A stretch of DNA of 64,000 nt from Paraglaciecola sp. L3A3. Its GTDB lineage: Bacteria > Pseudomonadota > Gammaproteobacteria > Enterobacterales > Alteromonadaceae. The notes beneath the pieces were generated by a model. That model made no database searches. It was not told the origin of the DNA and was given only the letters and a program-made list of their open reading frames with translations. Both the position numbers and the translations under genes were made by a program. This document shows positions 37,097 to 47,946 of this stretch, piece by piece (position 1 is the stretch's first letter; the number at the start of each line of letters is the position of its first letter). The stretch covers positions 851,501-915,500 of the forward strand of contig NZ_CP047023.1 of assembly GCF_009796765.1 (NCBI RefSeq), written 5' to 3'.

Positions 37097-39001
37097 TTAA
37101 TCACAAATTTGGTTTCTGCCTTCTTGTTTGCCTTTGTATAATGCATCGTCTGCTCGTTTGAATAGGGTTTCAAAGGTGTCATGAGTCTGTACTTGAGCCA
37201 CTCCTCCAGTGACTGACACTTCAATTCCAATCGGTTGTCCTATTGGTTTGGCGCTAATAGCTTCTTTTAGTTTATGACCAATGGCTAGTGCACCTTGTAA
37301 ATCAGTATTGGGTAGTAAAATTAGGAATTCTTCCCCCCCCCAGCGAGCTAATTTATCCTGTTCACGTATGCCACTTTTTATTAAATCAGTTCCTGTGAGT
37401 AGCACAATATCGCCTACATCGTGGCCATAAGTGTCGTTAATTTCTTTAAAAAGATCGTAATCAAGTAATAAAATGCTAAATACTTCTTGGCTACGACGAA
37501 AACGTTCAAAGGCAGCTTGAATATATTGTTGTAAACCATGGCGGTTGAAAACATTGGTTAAAGGATCGTTATTAGCTAAGGCTTTAAGTTCGTTATTAGC
37601 TAATTTTAATTCACGTGTCCGCTGCTCTACTTTTGTCTCAAGTAACTGGCTCATAATCACTAAATCGGAATTACGTTCTTTCAATCTGCGGCTTAGTGAG
37701 GAATTTTTGTTAATTAAATTATCAAACCGGCTATTGGTGACAAAACTTTGGCAAGTGATAAAACAAATAATCCCCAAGCTAAAAAACCTGCCAGTGGAAA
37801 TAATGTTATTCATATAAAGGATATCGTTTAAGGCGAATGCAAATGCAATCAGTGAGCCAATCAACATGACGGCTGCACCATTTTGTTTTTTCCGCATTGC
37901 TATCCACATTCTCTGCAAAATATACATCATCACTATTAAAGCAATGATCTGGAATATGTCGACTGATGCTCCAAAATAACGGGTGGGAGAAAATAATATA
38001 AAAGCAGAAAAAATTACTGAGATTGTATAGAACAAAGTACACACTTTGCGGCGGAACACACGTGGGTAACATGAATGGAAAAAGTATAAACCAACAGGAA
38101 TACCTGCGTAATAACTTAAAAAGTTTAATTTTGTTATTAACACAAACCCTCCTGCGAAGGACGATAGGGCAAAACTCATATGTTCAATTGTAAACTCTCG
38201 AAAGAAAAACAGTAAACATAAGCATGCAAAAACTAATGGGATATTATCTGTTGGTCGTAAAAAAAACTGGATTAAAGCGTGAATTATGGTGATTAACAGC
38301 GCACCTAAAATAAACATACTTAATGCAACTTTATCTCGTTGCAAGGTATGCAACGAATCAGCATCTCCTAGTACTATCGGCTCCCATAAACCTCCCCAAC
38401 TAGAGTGATAATTTGATACTTGAATGGTGATCGTAAATGTTTTACTGCCGTCCGGTATCCGCACTATGGCATTGTTGTATCCTGGTGTGCCCGCAGATTC
38501 TAACTTTGATACTCTGCCACCAGAGAGCATAAATTCAGAATTGATATACAAGTTGTAAGCACTCTCAATAGGAGGGATATGTAGGGCCAAATTATTTGAA
38601 CTTTGTTGTAAAGTCACATCTAAATGATAGGTAGCAAATCCGATAGCGTCATAATCTTGGTTAGATATATTCGCTTGCCAGCCGCCATATCCTTTTACAT
38701 TGGCAGACTCAGGCATAGCTTTTTTAATTTGTTCAGGCTCTAAGAGTTGTTGCCAAAAAAATGACCAATCACCACCAAGAGCTAAGGTTTTTGTTGACGA
38801 AAAATCTGTAGGAATCACAGTTAATTGGCCATCAACAGCTTCTTTTTTAGCAGGTTGTAAAGCTACCCCAAAGTGGTAAATAAGCGGTAAAAATATCAAC
38901 ATAGCCATAAATAGCAATGCGATAGATAGGGATTTAGACCAAGTTTCCATGTGGTGCTTTTTCAGGGCGATAACATTTTCCATAACTTTTAGCAGCACCA
39001 T
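37097..39001 (-). CDS. 7TM-type sensor diguanylate cyclase (GGEEF)
   Basis: This 634-residue protein has an N-terminal helix (about 23-45) and a periplasmic beta-sandwich (LALGGDWSFFWQQLLEP, GYGGWQANI, TYHLDVTLQ; about 55-215) of the 7TMR-DISM type. Seven membrane helices (about 225-420), a short coiled coil (VEQRTRELKLANNELKAL) and a GGDEF domain follow. The active loop is GGEEF, and an RxxD inhibitory site (REQD) stands five residues before it, so it should make c-di-GMP and be product-inhibited. The ATG at 39001 has an AGGA site five bases upstream. Confidence 0.9.
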   Translation of the reverse strand: MVLLKVMENVIALKKHHMETWSKSLSIALLFMAMLIFLPLIYHFGVALQPAKKEAVDGQLTVIPTDFSSTKTLALGGDWSFFWQQLLEPEQIKKAMPESANVKGYGGWQANISNQDYDAIGFATYHLDVTLQQSSNNLALHIPPIESAYNLYINSEFMLSGGRVSKLESAGTPGYNNAIVRIPDGSKTFTITIQVSNYHSSWGGLWEPIVLGDADSLHTLQRDKVALSMFILGALLITIIHALIQFFLRPTDNIPLVFACLCLLFFFREFTIEHMSFALSSFAGGFVLITKLNFLSYYAGIPVGLYFFHSCYPRVFRRKVCTLFYTISVIFSAFILFSPTRYFGASVDIFQIIALIVMMYILQRMWIAMRKKQNGAAVMLIGSLIAFAFALNDILYMNNIISTGRFFSLGIICFITCQSFVTNSRFDNLINKNSSLSRRLKERNSDLVIMSQLLETKVEQRTRELKLANNELKALANNDPLTNVFNRHGLQQYIQAAFERFRRSQEVFSILLLDYDLFKEINDTYGHDVGDIVLLTGTDLIKSGIREQDKLARWGGEEFLILLPNTDLQGALAIGHKLKEAISAKPIGQPIGIEVSVTGGVAQVQTHDTFETLFKRADDALYKGKQEGRNQICD

Positions 39002-39173
39002 ATTGTCCTTAAATGGGAGATAAATTTTATTAATTTATTGCGCATATTAACAAAGTTTAAGGCCGGATTGTTTCGAATGGTAGAGAAATATTGTATGCAT
39101 GTATTTAATTAAATACCTAACTTTAATTTTTAGGATTTATTACATGATATTTTGCGGGGATAAAATTTGTTGT

Positions 39174-39200
39174 AAAAAAAGCCAAGCATTTTGCTTGGCT
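39174..39200 (-). terminator. Rho-independent terminator of ppc
   Basis: A perfect 9-bp stem (39180-39188 with 39192-39200, three-base loop) lies 40 bases after the ppc stop. It is followed by six T residues on the minus strand. Confidence 0.9.
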
Positions 39201-39240
39201 ATTAAATTTAACTATTACATTGGGTCGAGTCTACACTGAC

Positions 39241-41862
39241 TTACCCTGTGTTGCGCATACCTACTGCTATACCAGCAATTGTGACCATCATCGCGCGTTC
39301 TAAAGTGGGATCGTGTTCTTCTTCTCCTAACTCGCGAATACGGCTTAATAGTTCAATTTGTAAGTAATGTAGCGGTTCTAAGTAACTGGCGCGAATATTC
39401 ATCGATACCTCGCCTTTAGGATCACTCTGCATCACAGTGTCTTGTTTTAGTAATACCAGTAACAAGTCAATACTATTTTGTAGCTCTGTACGTAATGCAT
39501 CACCAAAATGTTTTAAATTTTCTGGCACTAGACGTTGATCGTATTCTTGGCTTATTCTTGGATCGGCTTTACTAAACACCATGTCTAACATAGACAAACG
39601 TGAGTAGAAAAACGGCCAATTATCGAGCATGTCTTCAATAACACCTTGTTTGTTGTCATCTAACGAACTTTGCACCGCTTTCATTACACCTAACCAAGAT
39701 GGCAATACCATACGGGTTTGTGCCCAAGCAAAAATCCAAGGTATGGCGCGTAAACTTTCAATACCACCAGAAGGTTTACGTTTTGCAGGTCGACTACCTA
39801 ACGGCAGTTTTCCTAGTTCTTGTTCTGGTGTTGCGACTCTAAAGTAAGGTACAAAGTTTTCATCATGACGAACAATTTTACGATAGTTATCTCGACCATC
39901 TGCAGCCATTTGAATAATGGCTTCGCGCCACTCTTGTTTAGGCTTTGGTGGAGGCAGAATTAATGCTTCAAGTATCGCAGTGGCATACAGGCTTAAACTA
40001 CGCTGAGCCAATACCGGCATTCCAAACTTGTGACGAATGGTTTCGCCTTGCTCTGTGACTCTGAATCCACCGTCTAGGGAGCCAGGAGGTTGAGACAAAA
40101 TAGCATCATGAGCGGGTAATCCACCTCGACCAATAGTGCCGCCTCTGCCGTGGAATAAAGTCAGTTCAATGTCATTTGCTTCGGCAATAGTCACTAAGGC
40201 TTCTTGTGACTCATATTGAGCCCAACCTGCAGCCATAGCACCAGCATCTTTGGCTGAATCTGAATAACCAATCATCACATATTGTTTACCTTGAATATAA
40301 CCACGGTACCAATCAATAGACAGTAGCTTACTCATCACATTTGATGCTTGGTTGAGATCTTCTAAGGTTTCGAATAGAGGAGCGACTGGCATTGGCCAAT
40401 CTACGCCTGATTCTTTTAACAATAAGATCACGCTGAGCACGTCTGATGGCAAACTAGCCATTGATATAATATATATACCAAAACCGTGCTCACTGTTTTT
40501 AGCAATGACTTTACAAGTATCTAATACTTCTTGAACATCTTCACTAGGTTGCCATGTTGGTGGGAATAGAGGGCGCTTAGAGCTTAGCTCTTTAAGTAAA
40601 AATGCTTGTTTATCGTCTTCACTCCACTGCCCATAATCGCCTATACCTAAATAACGAGTTAGTTCAGAAAATACATCTGCATGTCTTTCTGAGTCTTGAC
40701 GTACGTCTAGTTTTAATAAATGCACACCAAAACAATGTACTCGGCGAATAGTGTCAAGCAAATGCCCGTTGGCGGTAACAGACATACCACATGCTTGTAA
40801 TGACGCATAACAGGTCATTAATGGCTCTAACAATTGCTCTTTATCGTTTAGCCAATTGTCTTCTGACACGACTTGGCCAGCTAGTTTGTCAAAGATACCT
40901 TCTTGAGTCTTATTTAACTTGACCAATAAAGGTCTTAACAAGGCGCGATAAGGTTCAAGTGCATCGCCGACTAATGAGCGTAAATTGTCATCGCAGTCAC
41001 CCATAGATAGCTCAGCTTGTAAAAAGTCGATATCTTGAGCAAATAATTTGGCTGCACGTTTACGGGCTAATAATAATACTTCTTCAGTAACTTTCGAGGT
41101 AACAAATGGGTTGCCGTCTCGGTCCCCACCCATCCACGAACCTAAATTTACGGGAGAGGCGTCAAGGGGTAGTGATAGGCCATATTTATTGTTAAAACGA
41201 CTGTCTAACTCACGAATAAAATCAGGAACGGCTTCCCAAAGTGAGTTTTCAATGACCGAAAATCCCCAACGGGCTTCATCTACTGGTGTAGGTCTAATAG
41301 TACGAATTTCTTCGGTGTGCCATGCTTGGCTGATAATATCGGCAATGCGGGTTTCAATTTTACCACGTTGCGATGCTTTTAGTTCAGAGCCATTGATTTC
41401 GCTTAGGCATTTCGCTAATTCACTATGTTTATGAATTAATGTACGCCTAGTCACTTCTGTAGGGTGCGCAGTTAGTACTAAATTAATATTCAGTTTTTGC
41501 ACAGCTTCTTCAAAGGTGGCAGCTTCAACATTGGCTTGATCTAGATGACTAAATAAATTGTCAATAGAATCATCTTGCTCGTTGTTACTATTAAATTCTT
41601 GTTCGGCGATATTCGCTAAATTTAGAAATTGCGCGAAAGCTCTGCCTACCGTAAGTAAATCTTCACTCGGTAATTCAGTAAACAGTTGTTTAACTCGCGT
41701 AGCTGAATCTTGATCACCTTTATAAGCTTCTCTTCCATCCTTTCTTACCGCTTCAATCCTTTCTAGCCATTCTTCGCCCAACTGGGCTTTAATTGTTTCA
41801 CCTAACACCACGCCCAAATTGCGAACAGTTCCAGTCAGTTGAGAGTCAAGATTTTGTGACAT
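39241..41862 (-). CDS. ppc: Phosphoenolpyruvate carboxylase
   Basis: Ppc makes oxaloacetate from phosphoenolpyruvate and bicarbonate. With the ATG at 41862 (MSQNLDSQLTG; GGAG seven bases upstream) it has 873 residues, near the usual 880. Catalytic blocks are VLTAHPTEVTRRT (active-site His), SWMGGDRDGNPFVT, LFHGRGGTIGRGGLPAHDAILSQPPGS and RVTEQGETI. The C-terminal YDQRLVPENLKH...GIAVGMRNTG includes the allosteric end. A TTG further upstream is a weaker start. Confidence 0.97.
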   Translation of the reverse strand: MSQNLDSQLTGTVRNLGVVLGETIKAQLGEEWLERIEAVRKDGREAYKGDQDSATRVKQLFTELPSEDLLTVGRAFAQFLNLANIAEQEFNSNNEQDDSIDNLFSHLDQANVEAATFEEAVQKLNINLVLTAHPTEVTRRTLIHKHSELAKCLSEINGSELKASQRGKIETRIADIISQAWHTEEIRTIRPTPVDEARWGFSVIENSLWEAVPDFIRELDSRFNNKYGLSLPLDASPVNLGSWMGGDRDGNPFVTSKVTEEVLLLARKRAAKLFAQDIDFLQAELSMGDCDDNLRSLVGDALEPYRALLRPLLVKLNKTQEGIFDKLAGQVVSEDNWLNDKEQLLEPLMTCYASLQACGMSVTANGHLLDTIRRVHCFGVHLLKLDVRQDSERHADVFSELTRYLGIGDYGQWSEDDKQAFLLKELSSKRPLFPPTWQPSEDVQEVLDTCKVIAKNSEHGFGIYIISMASLPSDVLSVILLLKESGVDWPMPVAPLFETLEDLNQASNVMSKLLSIDWYRGYIQGKQYVMIGYSDSAKDAGAMAAGWAQYESQEALVTIAEANDIELTLFHGRGGTIGRGGLPAHDAILSQPPGSLDGGFRVTEQGETIRHKFGMPVLAQRSLSLYATAILEALILPPPKPKQEWREAIIQMAADGRDNYRKIVRHDENFVPYFRVATPEQELGKLPLGSRPAKRKPSGGIESLRAIPWIFAWAQTRMVLPSWLGVMKAVQSSLDDNKQGVIEDMLDNWPFFYSRLSMLDMVFSKADPRISQEYDQRLVPENLKHFGDALRTELQNSIDLLLVLLKQDTVMQSDPKGEVSMNIRASYLEPLHYLQIELLSRIRELGEEEHDPTLERAMMVTIAGIAVGMRNTG

Positions 41863-41899
41863 ATTAGGCTCCAATGTTAAAAAGTAAAATACAGTATTA

Positions 41900-42149
41900 A
41901 TTCATAGTGATAAGCGATCACTTAGCAATAGTTTAAAGCTATTCAAAACCTTAGAATGAATACACAATGCTGCTCTTTTCGAATGCAAACTACGCATTAT
42001 ATGCAGTTAAACAACCATCTAGAGGAGATCCTCCGACGTTATTTTGCTTTACGCTCTTGCTAAAAGAAAGGAAACAACTATTTGTGTATCACGCTACTTT
42101 GTGCAAAAGCCGCTTGATACATTCAGCGTAAGTACTTATCACTATGAAT
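41900..42149. repeat. 15-bp inverted repeat bounding 220 bp between ppc and fklB
   Basis: ATTCATAGTGATAAG at 41900-41914 is the exact reverse complement of 42135-42149. The enclosed 220 bases have no ORF. The whole 569-base divergent gap (41863-42431) otherwise shows only the fklB ribosome-binding site. The pair could be the ends of a small non-autonomous element or two operator sites. Confidence 0.5.
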
Positions 42150-42431
42150 AGGCATAAGATACTTAGATACAGAGGGTTTGTCTAAGCGAATATACAAAGG
42201 TTGACTTATTTTTTAATGATAAGCTCGTAAAAGTTCACCGTTTGTATATATTTTGAGCAAGTAAACCGCAGGGCTTAGCGTTTGTACGGCAGGATATACC
42301 CAATATAAAGTGCTTCTTAGGTTTTAGATAAGTTTAGTGGTGAAAGCTGCTTTAGCACTGTGATATACTTACCGCCACTTTTTTTAGGGGTTACTTAATA
42401 GAGGTAACTCGAAATTATTTTTGGAGCCAAA

Positions 42432-43052
42432 GTGTCAGATAAATATTCTACTATTGAAACGCAAGCTAGTTATGGGATCGGTTTACAAATGGGTGAGCAA
42501 TTAGCATCAAATCCATTCGACGGGTTAGATATTGCCGCTGTACAAGCTGGTCTTGCCGTTGCCTTTAATAAGCAAGAAGCTGAAGTTGATAACGATACAT
42601 TACGTGAGGCTTTTAATCAGATTCACCAACGTATGCAAGCCGCTAAAGCTGAGGAATTTGCTCCAGTTATTGCTGAAGGTGAAGCCTATTTGGCAGAAAA
42701 TGCCAAACGTGACGAAGTGACTGTTACTGATAGTGGCCTGCAATATGAAGTGATAACTCAAGGTGACGGCGAAGTACCTACACTTACTTCAACTGTACGT
42801 ACTCACTATCACGGCATGTTGTTAGACGGTAGCGTTTTTGATAGTTCTTATGACCGTGGTCAACCTGCAGAATTCCCAGTAAATGGCGTGATCAAAGGTT
42901 GGACAGAAGCCCTACAATTTATGAAAGTAGGTACTAAGCTTAAATTACACGTGCCATCTGCTTTAGCCTATGGTGAGCAAGGTGCAGGTGGCGCAATTGG
43001 CCCACATGCTACTTTAGTATTTGATGTGGAATTATTAGATATCGTTGCTTAA
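42432..43052 (+). CDS. fklB: FKBP-type peptidyl-prolyl isomerase, FklB/FKBP22-like
   Basis: This 206-residue protein has an N-terminal helical dimerisation domain (YSTIETQASYGIGLQMGEQLASNPFDGLDIAAVQAGL). A long linking helix and a C-terminal FKBP domain follow (TSTVRTHYHGMLLDGSVFDSSYDRGQPAEFPVNGVIKGWTEALQFMKVGTKLKLHVPSALAYGEQGAG). The start is GTG with GGAG upstream. There is no signal peptide, so it acts in the cytoplasm, like E. coli FklB. It has its own terminator. Confidence 0.94.
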   Translation: MSDKYSTIETQASYGIGLQMGEQLASNPFDGLDIAAVQAGLAVAFNKQEAEVDNDTLREAFNQIHQRMQAAKAEEFAPVIAEGEAYLAENAKRDEVTVTDSGLQYEVITQGDGEVPTLTSTVRTHYHGMLLDGSVFDSSYDRGQPAEFPVNGVIKGWTEALQFMKVGTKLKLHVPSALAYGEQGAGGAIGPHATLVFDVELLDIVA

Positions 43053-43085
43053 ACAGCTTTAATGCTAACATCGATATTTACGATT

Positions 43086-43110
43086 AAAGGCTGGGTTTTC
43101 CAGCCTTTTT
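43086..43110 (+). terminator. Rho-independent terminator of fklB
   Basis: A perfect 9-bp stem (43086-43094 with 43100-43108, five-base loop) ends in a run of T residues. Confidence 0.9.
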
Positions 43111-43206
43111 CTTATTACGGATTCTCAATCTTATGCATGTATGCATGGTCGAAAATAATGGTAACGTTTCACTTTTGTAACCCCAAGATTATTAAAAGGA
43201 TTTTTC

Positions 43207-44412
43207 ATGAAGCATTTGATTTTTATGGTAATTTTATTGAGCGGCTGTATATCCAATTCTAAATTAGATGCCACATCTTCTAATGTTATCAATGATATGT
43301 CAGCTACTGACTCTAACATTCCTGATGGTATAAATGTTACGAATGTCAAAGTTTATGATAGCCCTGAATCGAAAGTCCGTGAAATATTTAAGTATGTTCC
43401 ACAGGAAGAAAGTGCTTTGATATCTTCTTCTGCATATGAAGAGTATTTCAATACATTCAAAGAGGAGGTTGGCTTTAAAAGCTTTGCTCAATCAGAGAAT
43501 GGAGCATGGGGATATTCAATTAATCAAGTCTCCCAAAACAGTGCTAACCAGAATGCTGTGTCTAAGTGTGAAAAAAATAACAAAGCTTTTAAGAGTTATC
43601 CGTGTGTCGTAATTAATGAAACTGGTTCTTGGAAAGAGCAATCGAATAGAGCGCTGGAAATTTTAAATGGACTGCCAAAGTTTGTGCCCGATGATACATT
43701 CGGACACAAAGAGATTATTCAAAGTGCAGCAAACGATATGTATAGCCAAAACTATGCATTAGCATTAGCTAAAACAGTGTGGCTTTATCAAGCGCAATTT
43801 GACAAGAGTATGAGGATTGGTTTTGGAAATAAGCCATTCGGTTTTACTCATTGGAAATACTTAAGTAAGCAATACCCACCAGCAAAAACATTATTGAGGT
43901 ATATTTCTAATTATACCAAGATCAAAATAGTAGAGGGTAACGAAGAGTCACCTCACTTAGCTTTGAATTTTTTTGGGGCGACTAGGGCTTTGAATAGAAA
44001 AGATAAAGCTTTTGAATTAATTAAGTGGCTAGATTTAAATGATGTTAAAAAATTTAATCGCTATTTTCCTATTTTTAAAGATGTGCTTATTGATTTGGGA
44101 GAGTTTGCACTCTATGGGAAGCATCTAAACTCAGAAGAGGAATACTTCGGTTTACTAATGTCCTACGAAAATCAACGTCTTTCTATTCTATTTAGAGACT
44201 TTCCTACAGAAGAAGATAGAGAATGGGCATTAAATACTATTCAAGAATTTATCACCTTAGATATAGCTAGGTTGGTGGCATCATTAACTAAAAATGGGCG
44301 TGTTGAAGAAGCGAAGACGATAGCCAAAAAAGCAGAAGCTAACTTTCAGTTTGAAGAATTAAATGATTTATTAAAACAAGCACTTCTCGGAAATATACCG
44401 AAATTAAACTAA
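43207..44412 (+). CDS. Predicted lipoprotein of unknown function
   Basis: This 401-residue protein starts with a lipoprotein signal (MKHLIFMVILLSGC, Cys14). A short part (FAQSENGAWGYSINQVSQNSANQNAVSKCEKNNKAFKSYPCVVINETGSW, about 97-145) resembles DUF4189-like modules with a conserved Cys pair. The rest is helical and charged, like repeats of the Sel1/TPR type, but I cannot assign a family. It stands alone between fklB and a SulP transporter. Codon use is more AT-rich than in the neighbours, which hints at recent acquisition. Confidence 0.7.
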   Translation: MKHLIFMVILLSGCISNSKLDATSSNVINDMSATDSNIPDGINVTNVKVYDSPESKVREIFKYVPQEESALISSSAYEEYFNTFKEEVGFKSFAQSENGAWGYSINQVSQNSANQNAVSKCEKNNKAFKSYPCVVINETGSWKEQSNRALEILNGLPKFVPDDTFGHKEIIQSAANDMYSQNYALALAKTVWLYQAQFDKSMRIGFGNKPFGFTHWKYLSKQYPPAKTLLRYISNYTKIKIVEGNEESPHLALNFFGATRALNRKDKAFELIKWLDLNDVKKFNRYFPIFKDVLIDLGEFALYGKHLNSEEEYFGLLMSYENQRLSILFRDFPTEEDREWALNTIQEFITLDIARLVASLTKNGRVEEAKTIAKKAEANFQFEELNDLLKQALLGNIPKLN

Positions 44413-44640
44413 TTCTAGTCACTCCTTGGTGATATCTGGGGGAAAATTCTTTCAATCTTTTGCTTTTGACTCGCAGCTTTAATCTCGTCCCTCGCAACTG
44501 CCTTTAATCTTTGGCTTGTTTCATATTCACTGTCGGTGCCTACAATTCTTTTTTTTACAATCTGTTAAAAGCAATTTCTCTCGAATACTGCTAGAATCCG
44601 CGCCAATTTTTTAATCGTCGACCTTTCACGAGGAATTCAA

Positions 44641-46206
44641 ATGTTTGATTTGATCACCAATAAAGACAGCAATGTCAAAAACGATATATTGTCTGGGATC
44701 ACAGTTGCCTTGGCGCTAGTTCCCGAGGCCGTTGCTTTTGCTTTTGTTGCGGGTGTTGAACCTATGGTGGGATTATATGCTGCCTTTATGATGGGCTTAA
44801 TCACCTCGGCTATTGGTGGTCGTCCTGGGATGATTTCTGGCGCTACTGGTGCTATGGCTGTGGTCATGGTGGCGTTAGTTGCTCAGCATGGTATTCAGTA
44901 TTTGTTTGCGGCGGTCATTTTAGCAGGATTGTTACAAATCATGTTTGGGCTATTCAAGCTGGGTAAGTTTATCCGTTTAGTGCCTTATCCTGTAATGTTA
45001 GGTTTTGTGAATGGTTTAGCTATCGTAATATTTCTCGCCCAACTAGGTCAGTTTAAAGTGGCAGATGGCTTAGATAATTGGGTTTGGATGCAAGGGGAAA
45101 TGCTTTATTTAATGTTAGGTCTGGTGGCATTAACTATGGCTATTATTTTTCTGCTACCTAAATTAACCACAGCGGTACCAGCCTCTTTAGTGGCGATTGT
45201 GGGTGTCACTGCTTTAGTTCATGGTTTAGATTTAGAAGCTAGAACTGTTATTGATTTTGTACGAGACATGTTACCAGCTGATCAAAAAGCTGAGGCGACC
45301 TTAGCCGGTGAGCTACCTACCTTTAAAATACCAGTGATCCCAATCAGCCTTAATACCTTATATGTCATATTACCCACATCAATTATTTTAGCTTTAGTCG
45401 GCTTGATTGAGTCACTGTTAACTTTGTCATTAATTGATGAAATGACCGATACCCGTGGCCAAGGTAACAGAGAGTGTTTAGGTCAAGGTGTCGCTAATAC
45501 AGTTAACGGATTTTTTGGTGGTATGGGTGGATGTGCCATGATTGGTCAGAGCATGATTAATATTAATTCAGGTGGGCGAGGTCGATTATCTGGTATTACT
45601 GCGGCATTAGTATTACTTGGTTTTATCTTATTTGCTGCGCCACTTATTGAAATGATCCCTTTGGCAGCCTTAGTGGGAGTCATGTTTATTGTGGTGATTG
45701 GCACCTTTGAATGGGCTTCATTTAGGATCATTCGAGGGGTAAATAAAGAAGATGCATTTGTACTTTTCTTAGTGACATTTGTTACTGTTATATCCGATTT
45801 AGCCATTGCTGTAGTGGTCGGTGTGATTGTTTCGGCTTTAGTTTTTGCGTGGAAACATGCAGCACATATCAATGCCAAAACACATACAGATGATGATGGT
45901 TGGAAAGTTTACGAGTTACAAGGACCATTGTTTTTTGGCTCAGTATTACATTTCAAAAATTTGTTTGATCCACAGAATGATCCGCAAGATGTGGTGATTG
46001 ATTTTAATCATTCACGTATTTGGGATTCTTCAGGCATAGATGCAATTGATGGCCTAGCTGATAAATATAAAAAACAAGGTAAAAAACTGCATATTAGGCA
46101 TATTAGCCCTGAATGCCGTCAGCTAATGACCAAAGCTCAAGAATATGTAGAAATGAATTTAAATGAAGATCCTAGATATCATATTGCCTCAGATAAATTG
46201 GGTTAA
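44641..46206 (+). CDS. SulP-family anion transporter with STAS domain
   Basis: This 521-residue protein has about 12 membrane segments with the SulP signature early ([35 protein letters not shown] and [14 protein letters not shown]). A C-terminal STAS domain follows ([41 protein letters not shown]). SulP proteins carry sulfate, bicarbonate or dicarboxylates, and the substrate cannot be read from sequence. It is a single gene, with a GAGG site before the ATG. Confidence 0.92.
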   Translation: MFDLITNKDSNVKNDILSGITVALALVPEAVAFAFVAGVEPMVGLYAAFMMGLITSAIGGRPGMISGATGAMAVVMVALVAQHGIQYLFAAVILAGLLQIMFGLFKLGKFIRLVPYPVMLGFVNGLAIVIFLAQLGQFKVADGLDNWVWMQGEMLYLMLGLVALTMAIIFLLPKLTTAVPASLVAIVGVTALVHGLDLEARTVIDFVRDMLPADQKAEATLAGELPTFKIPVIPISLNTLYVILPTSIILALVGLIESLLTLSLIDEMTDTRGQGNRECLGQGVANTVNGFFGGMGGCAMIGQSMININSGGRGRLSGITAALVLLGFILFAAPLIEMIPLAALVGVMFIVVIGTFEWASFRIIRGVNKEDAFVLFLVTFVTVISDLAIAVVVGVIVSALVFAWKHAAHINAKTHTDDDGWKVYELQGPLFFGSVLHFKNLFDPQNDPQDVVIDFNHSRIWDSSGIDAIDGLADKYKKQGKKLHIRHISPECRQLMTKAQEYVEMNLNEDPRYHIASDKLG

Positions 46207-46374
46207 TGGTTTACACAAAATATGGAATAGTCAATGGCAACAAAGCTGAAGATAACTTATGCTAGACGGATTCATTTCTGTTTAATTTAACATCCTTTAA
46301 GCTTTGTTTTGTCTAGTTGGTCTGACAAGGATATTACTTTTTATTCTGCGTGAGGCTAACAGTGAGGACGAGTT

Positions 46375-46758
46375 ATGTACGATTGTAACATTGTGGTAAT
46401 TGATGATGACAAAGTCACACTCGAGTTATTGCAAATAGTATTAGAAGATATTACCTCGAGTGAGATTATTAGTTTTTCTGATAGCATCCAAGCCTTGGCT
46501 TTTGTGCAAAGCGAAAAAATACAATCTATTTCTCTCGTTATATGTGATTGGTTAATGCCGGATGTTGGCGGTTTAGAAATTCTCGCAGCTTTGCGTGAGT
46601 CTAAGCCAAATTGCCCATTTTTAATGATCACAGCCAATGCAACTAAACAGTTAGTGATGGATTCTATGCGTTTGGGGGCCAGTGATTTTATTGTCAAACC
46701 ATTTCATACGAATAACCTATTAACTAAAGTAGAAAAACTGATCCGGGATGCCGATTAA
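46375..46758 (+). CDS. Stand-alone response-regulator receiver domain
   Basis: This 127-residue CheY-like protein has the acidic pair DDDK (about 10-12), the phosphorylation Asp in VICDWLMPDVGGLEIL (about 59) and the conserved Lys in DFIVKPF (about 109). There is no output domain, so it must act through a partner. No histidine kinase is adjacent. Confidence 0.9.
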   Translation: MYDCNIVVIDDDKVTLELLQIVLEDITSSEIISFSDSIQALAFVQSEKIQSISLVICDWLMPDVGGLEILAALRESKPNCPFLMITANATKQLVMDSMRLGASDFIVKPFHTNNLLTKVEKLIRDAD

Positions 46759-46810
46759 ATAAATCGCCCTAATTAATAATATTTAACCTTTAAAGTAAGT
46801 GATTTTATTC

Positions 46811-47938
46811 ATGCTTTTTGATCAAATTATCGATAGAAAACCTACCTACGCTTTTAAATGGGAAAAATACAATGGCACTGATGTATTACCTATGTGGATA
46901 GCGGATACTGAATTTAAATGTGCCCAACCTATATTAGATGCGTTACATGCGCGAACCGAACATGGCTTACTTGGCTATACAGTGCCAGCTCATCATACCG
47001 CTGTGAACCAAGCTGTAGTCGACTGGTTGTCTCGTCAATATGATTGGCAGATTTCGCCGGATTGGATTGTTTGGACCCCAGGTGTGGTGCCAGCATTTAA
47101 TATTGTGTGTAAAGCGTATTGCCAGCCTGGTGATAAGGTAATGGTACAAACCCCTAATTACCCACCTTTATTAGCTGCACCAAAAATTAATGGCTTAGAG
47201 CGAGTTGACATTGGCACAGTGGCAATAGATGGTCGTTGGACTATAGACTTAGCTGAATTAGAAAAACAAGCAGCAGATCCCGCCTGTAAGTTATTTATTG
47301 TCTGTAATCCTATGAACCCTGTTGGCTCGGTGTTTTCAGAGCATGAATTACAACGTATAACAGAAATCTGCCAACAAAATGATGTGCTTTTGTGCTCTGA
47401 TGAAATTCATTGTGATTTAATTTTAGATGAAAAGGCTAAACATATTCCGGCAGGAAAAATATCCGAGTTTAACGGCAAAGTTATCACCCTAATGGCTGCC
47501 AGTAAAACCTTCAATGTTGCTGGTTTAGGTACCTCTTTTGCTATTATTGAAGATGCTAAAACAAGAGTTGAATTTAATAATGCTGCTAGGGGGATTATGC
47601 CCTGGGTGACAGTGTTAGGTTTAGAAGCCACTTTGGCCGCTTTTACTCAATGTGATCAATGGCATGCTGAACTTTTACAGTACCTTCGAGCTAATTTGGA
47701 TTATCTTGAACAAGAAATTAACAGTATCGATGGCTTAACATTATTACGGCCACAAGGTACATTTTTAGCCTGGATCGATTGCAGTGGTTTAGGTGTTGAA
47801 AACCCACAAAAGTATTTTGAAGATAAAGGCGTTGGCCCATCACCTGGTATTGATTTTGGCGATAAGAATTTCGTTCGAATTAACTTTGGTTGTCCTCGTT
47901 CTCAATTGGAACAAGCGATAGCACGACTCAAAGCCTAA
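46811..47938 (+). CDS. PatB-like PLP-dependent C-S beta-lyase (aminotransferase class I/II fold)
   Basis: This 375-residue enzyme resembles PatB/MalY cystathionine beta-lyases, which split cystathionine to homocysteine, pyruvate and ammonia. It shows LPMWIADTEFKCAQPILDAL, WIVWTPGVVPAFNIVCKAYCQPGD, CNPMNPVG, CSDEIHCDL and the PLP lysine in AASKTFNVAGLGTSF. I use the ATG at 46811 because the extra upstream residues (MILF) add nothing to the family N-terminus. It is followed by a terminator, then an NhaC antiporter. Confidence 0.9.
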   Translation: MLFDQIIDRKPTYAFKWEKYNGTDVLPMWIADTEFKCAQPILDALHARTEHGLLGYTVPAHHTAVNQAVVDWLSRQYDWQISPDWIVWTPGVVPAFNIVCKAYCQPGDKVMVQTPNYPPLLAAPKINGLERVDIGTVAIDGRWTIDLAELEKQAADPACKLFIVCNPMNPVGSVFSEHELQRITEICQQNDVLLCSDEIHCDLILDEKAKHIPAGKISEFNGKVITLMAASKTFNVAGLGTSFAIIEDAKTRVEFNNAARGIMPWVTVLGLEATLAAFTQCDQWHAELLQYLRANLDYLEQEINSIDGLTLLRPQGTFLAWIDCSGLGVENPQKYFEDKGVGPSPGIDFGDKNFVRINFGCPRSQLEQAIARLKA

Positions 47939-47946
47939 ATTAATAT

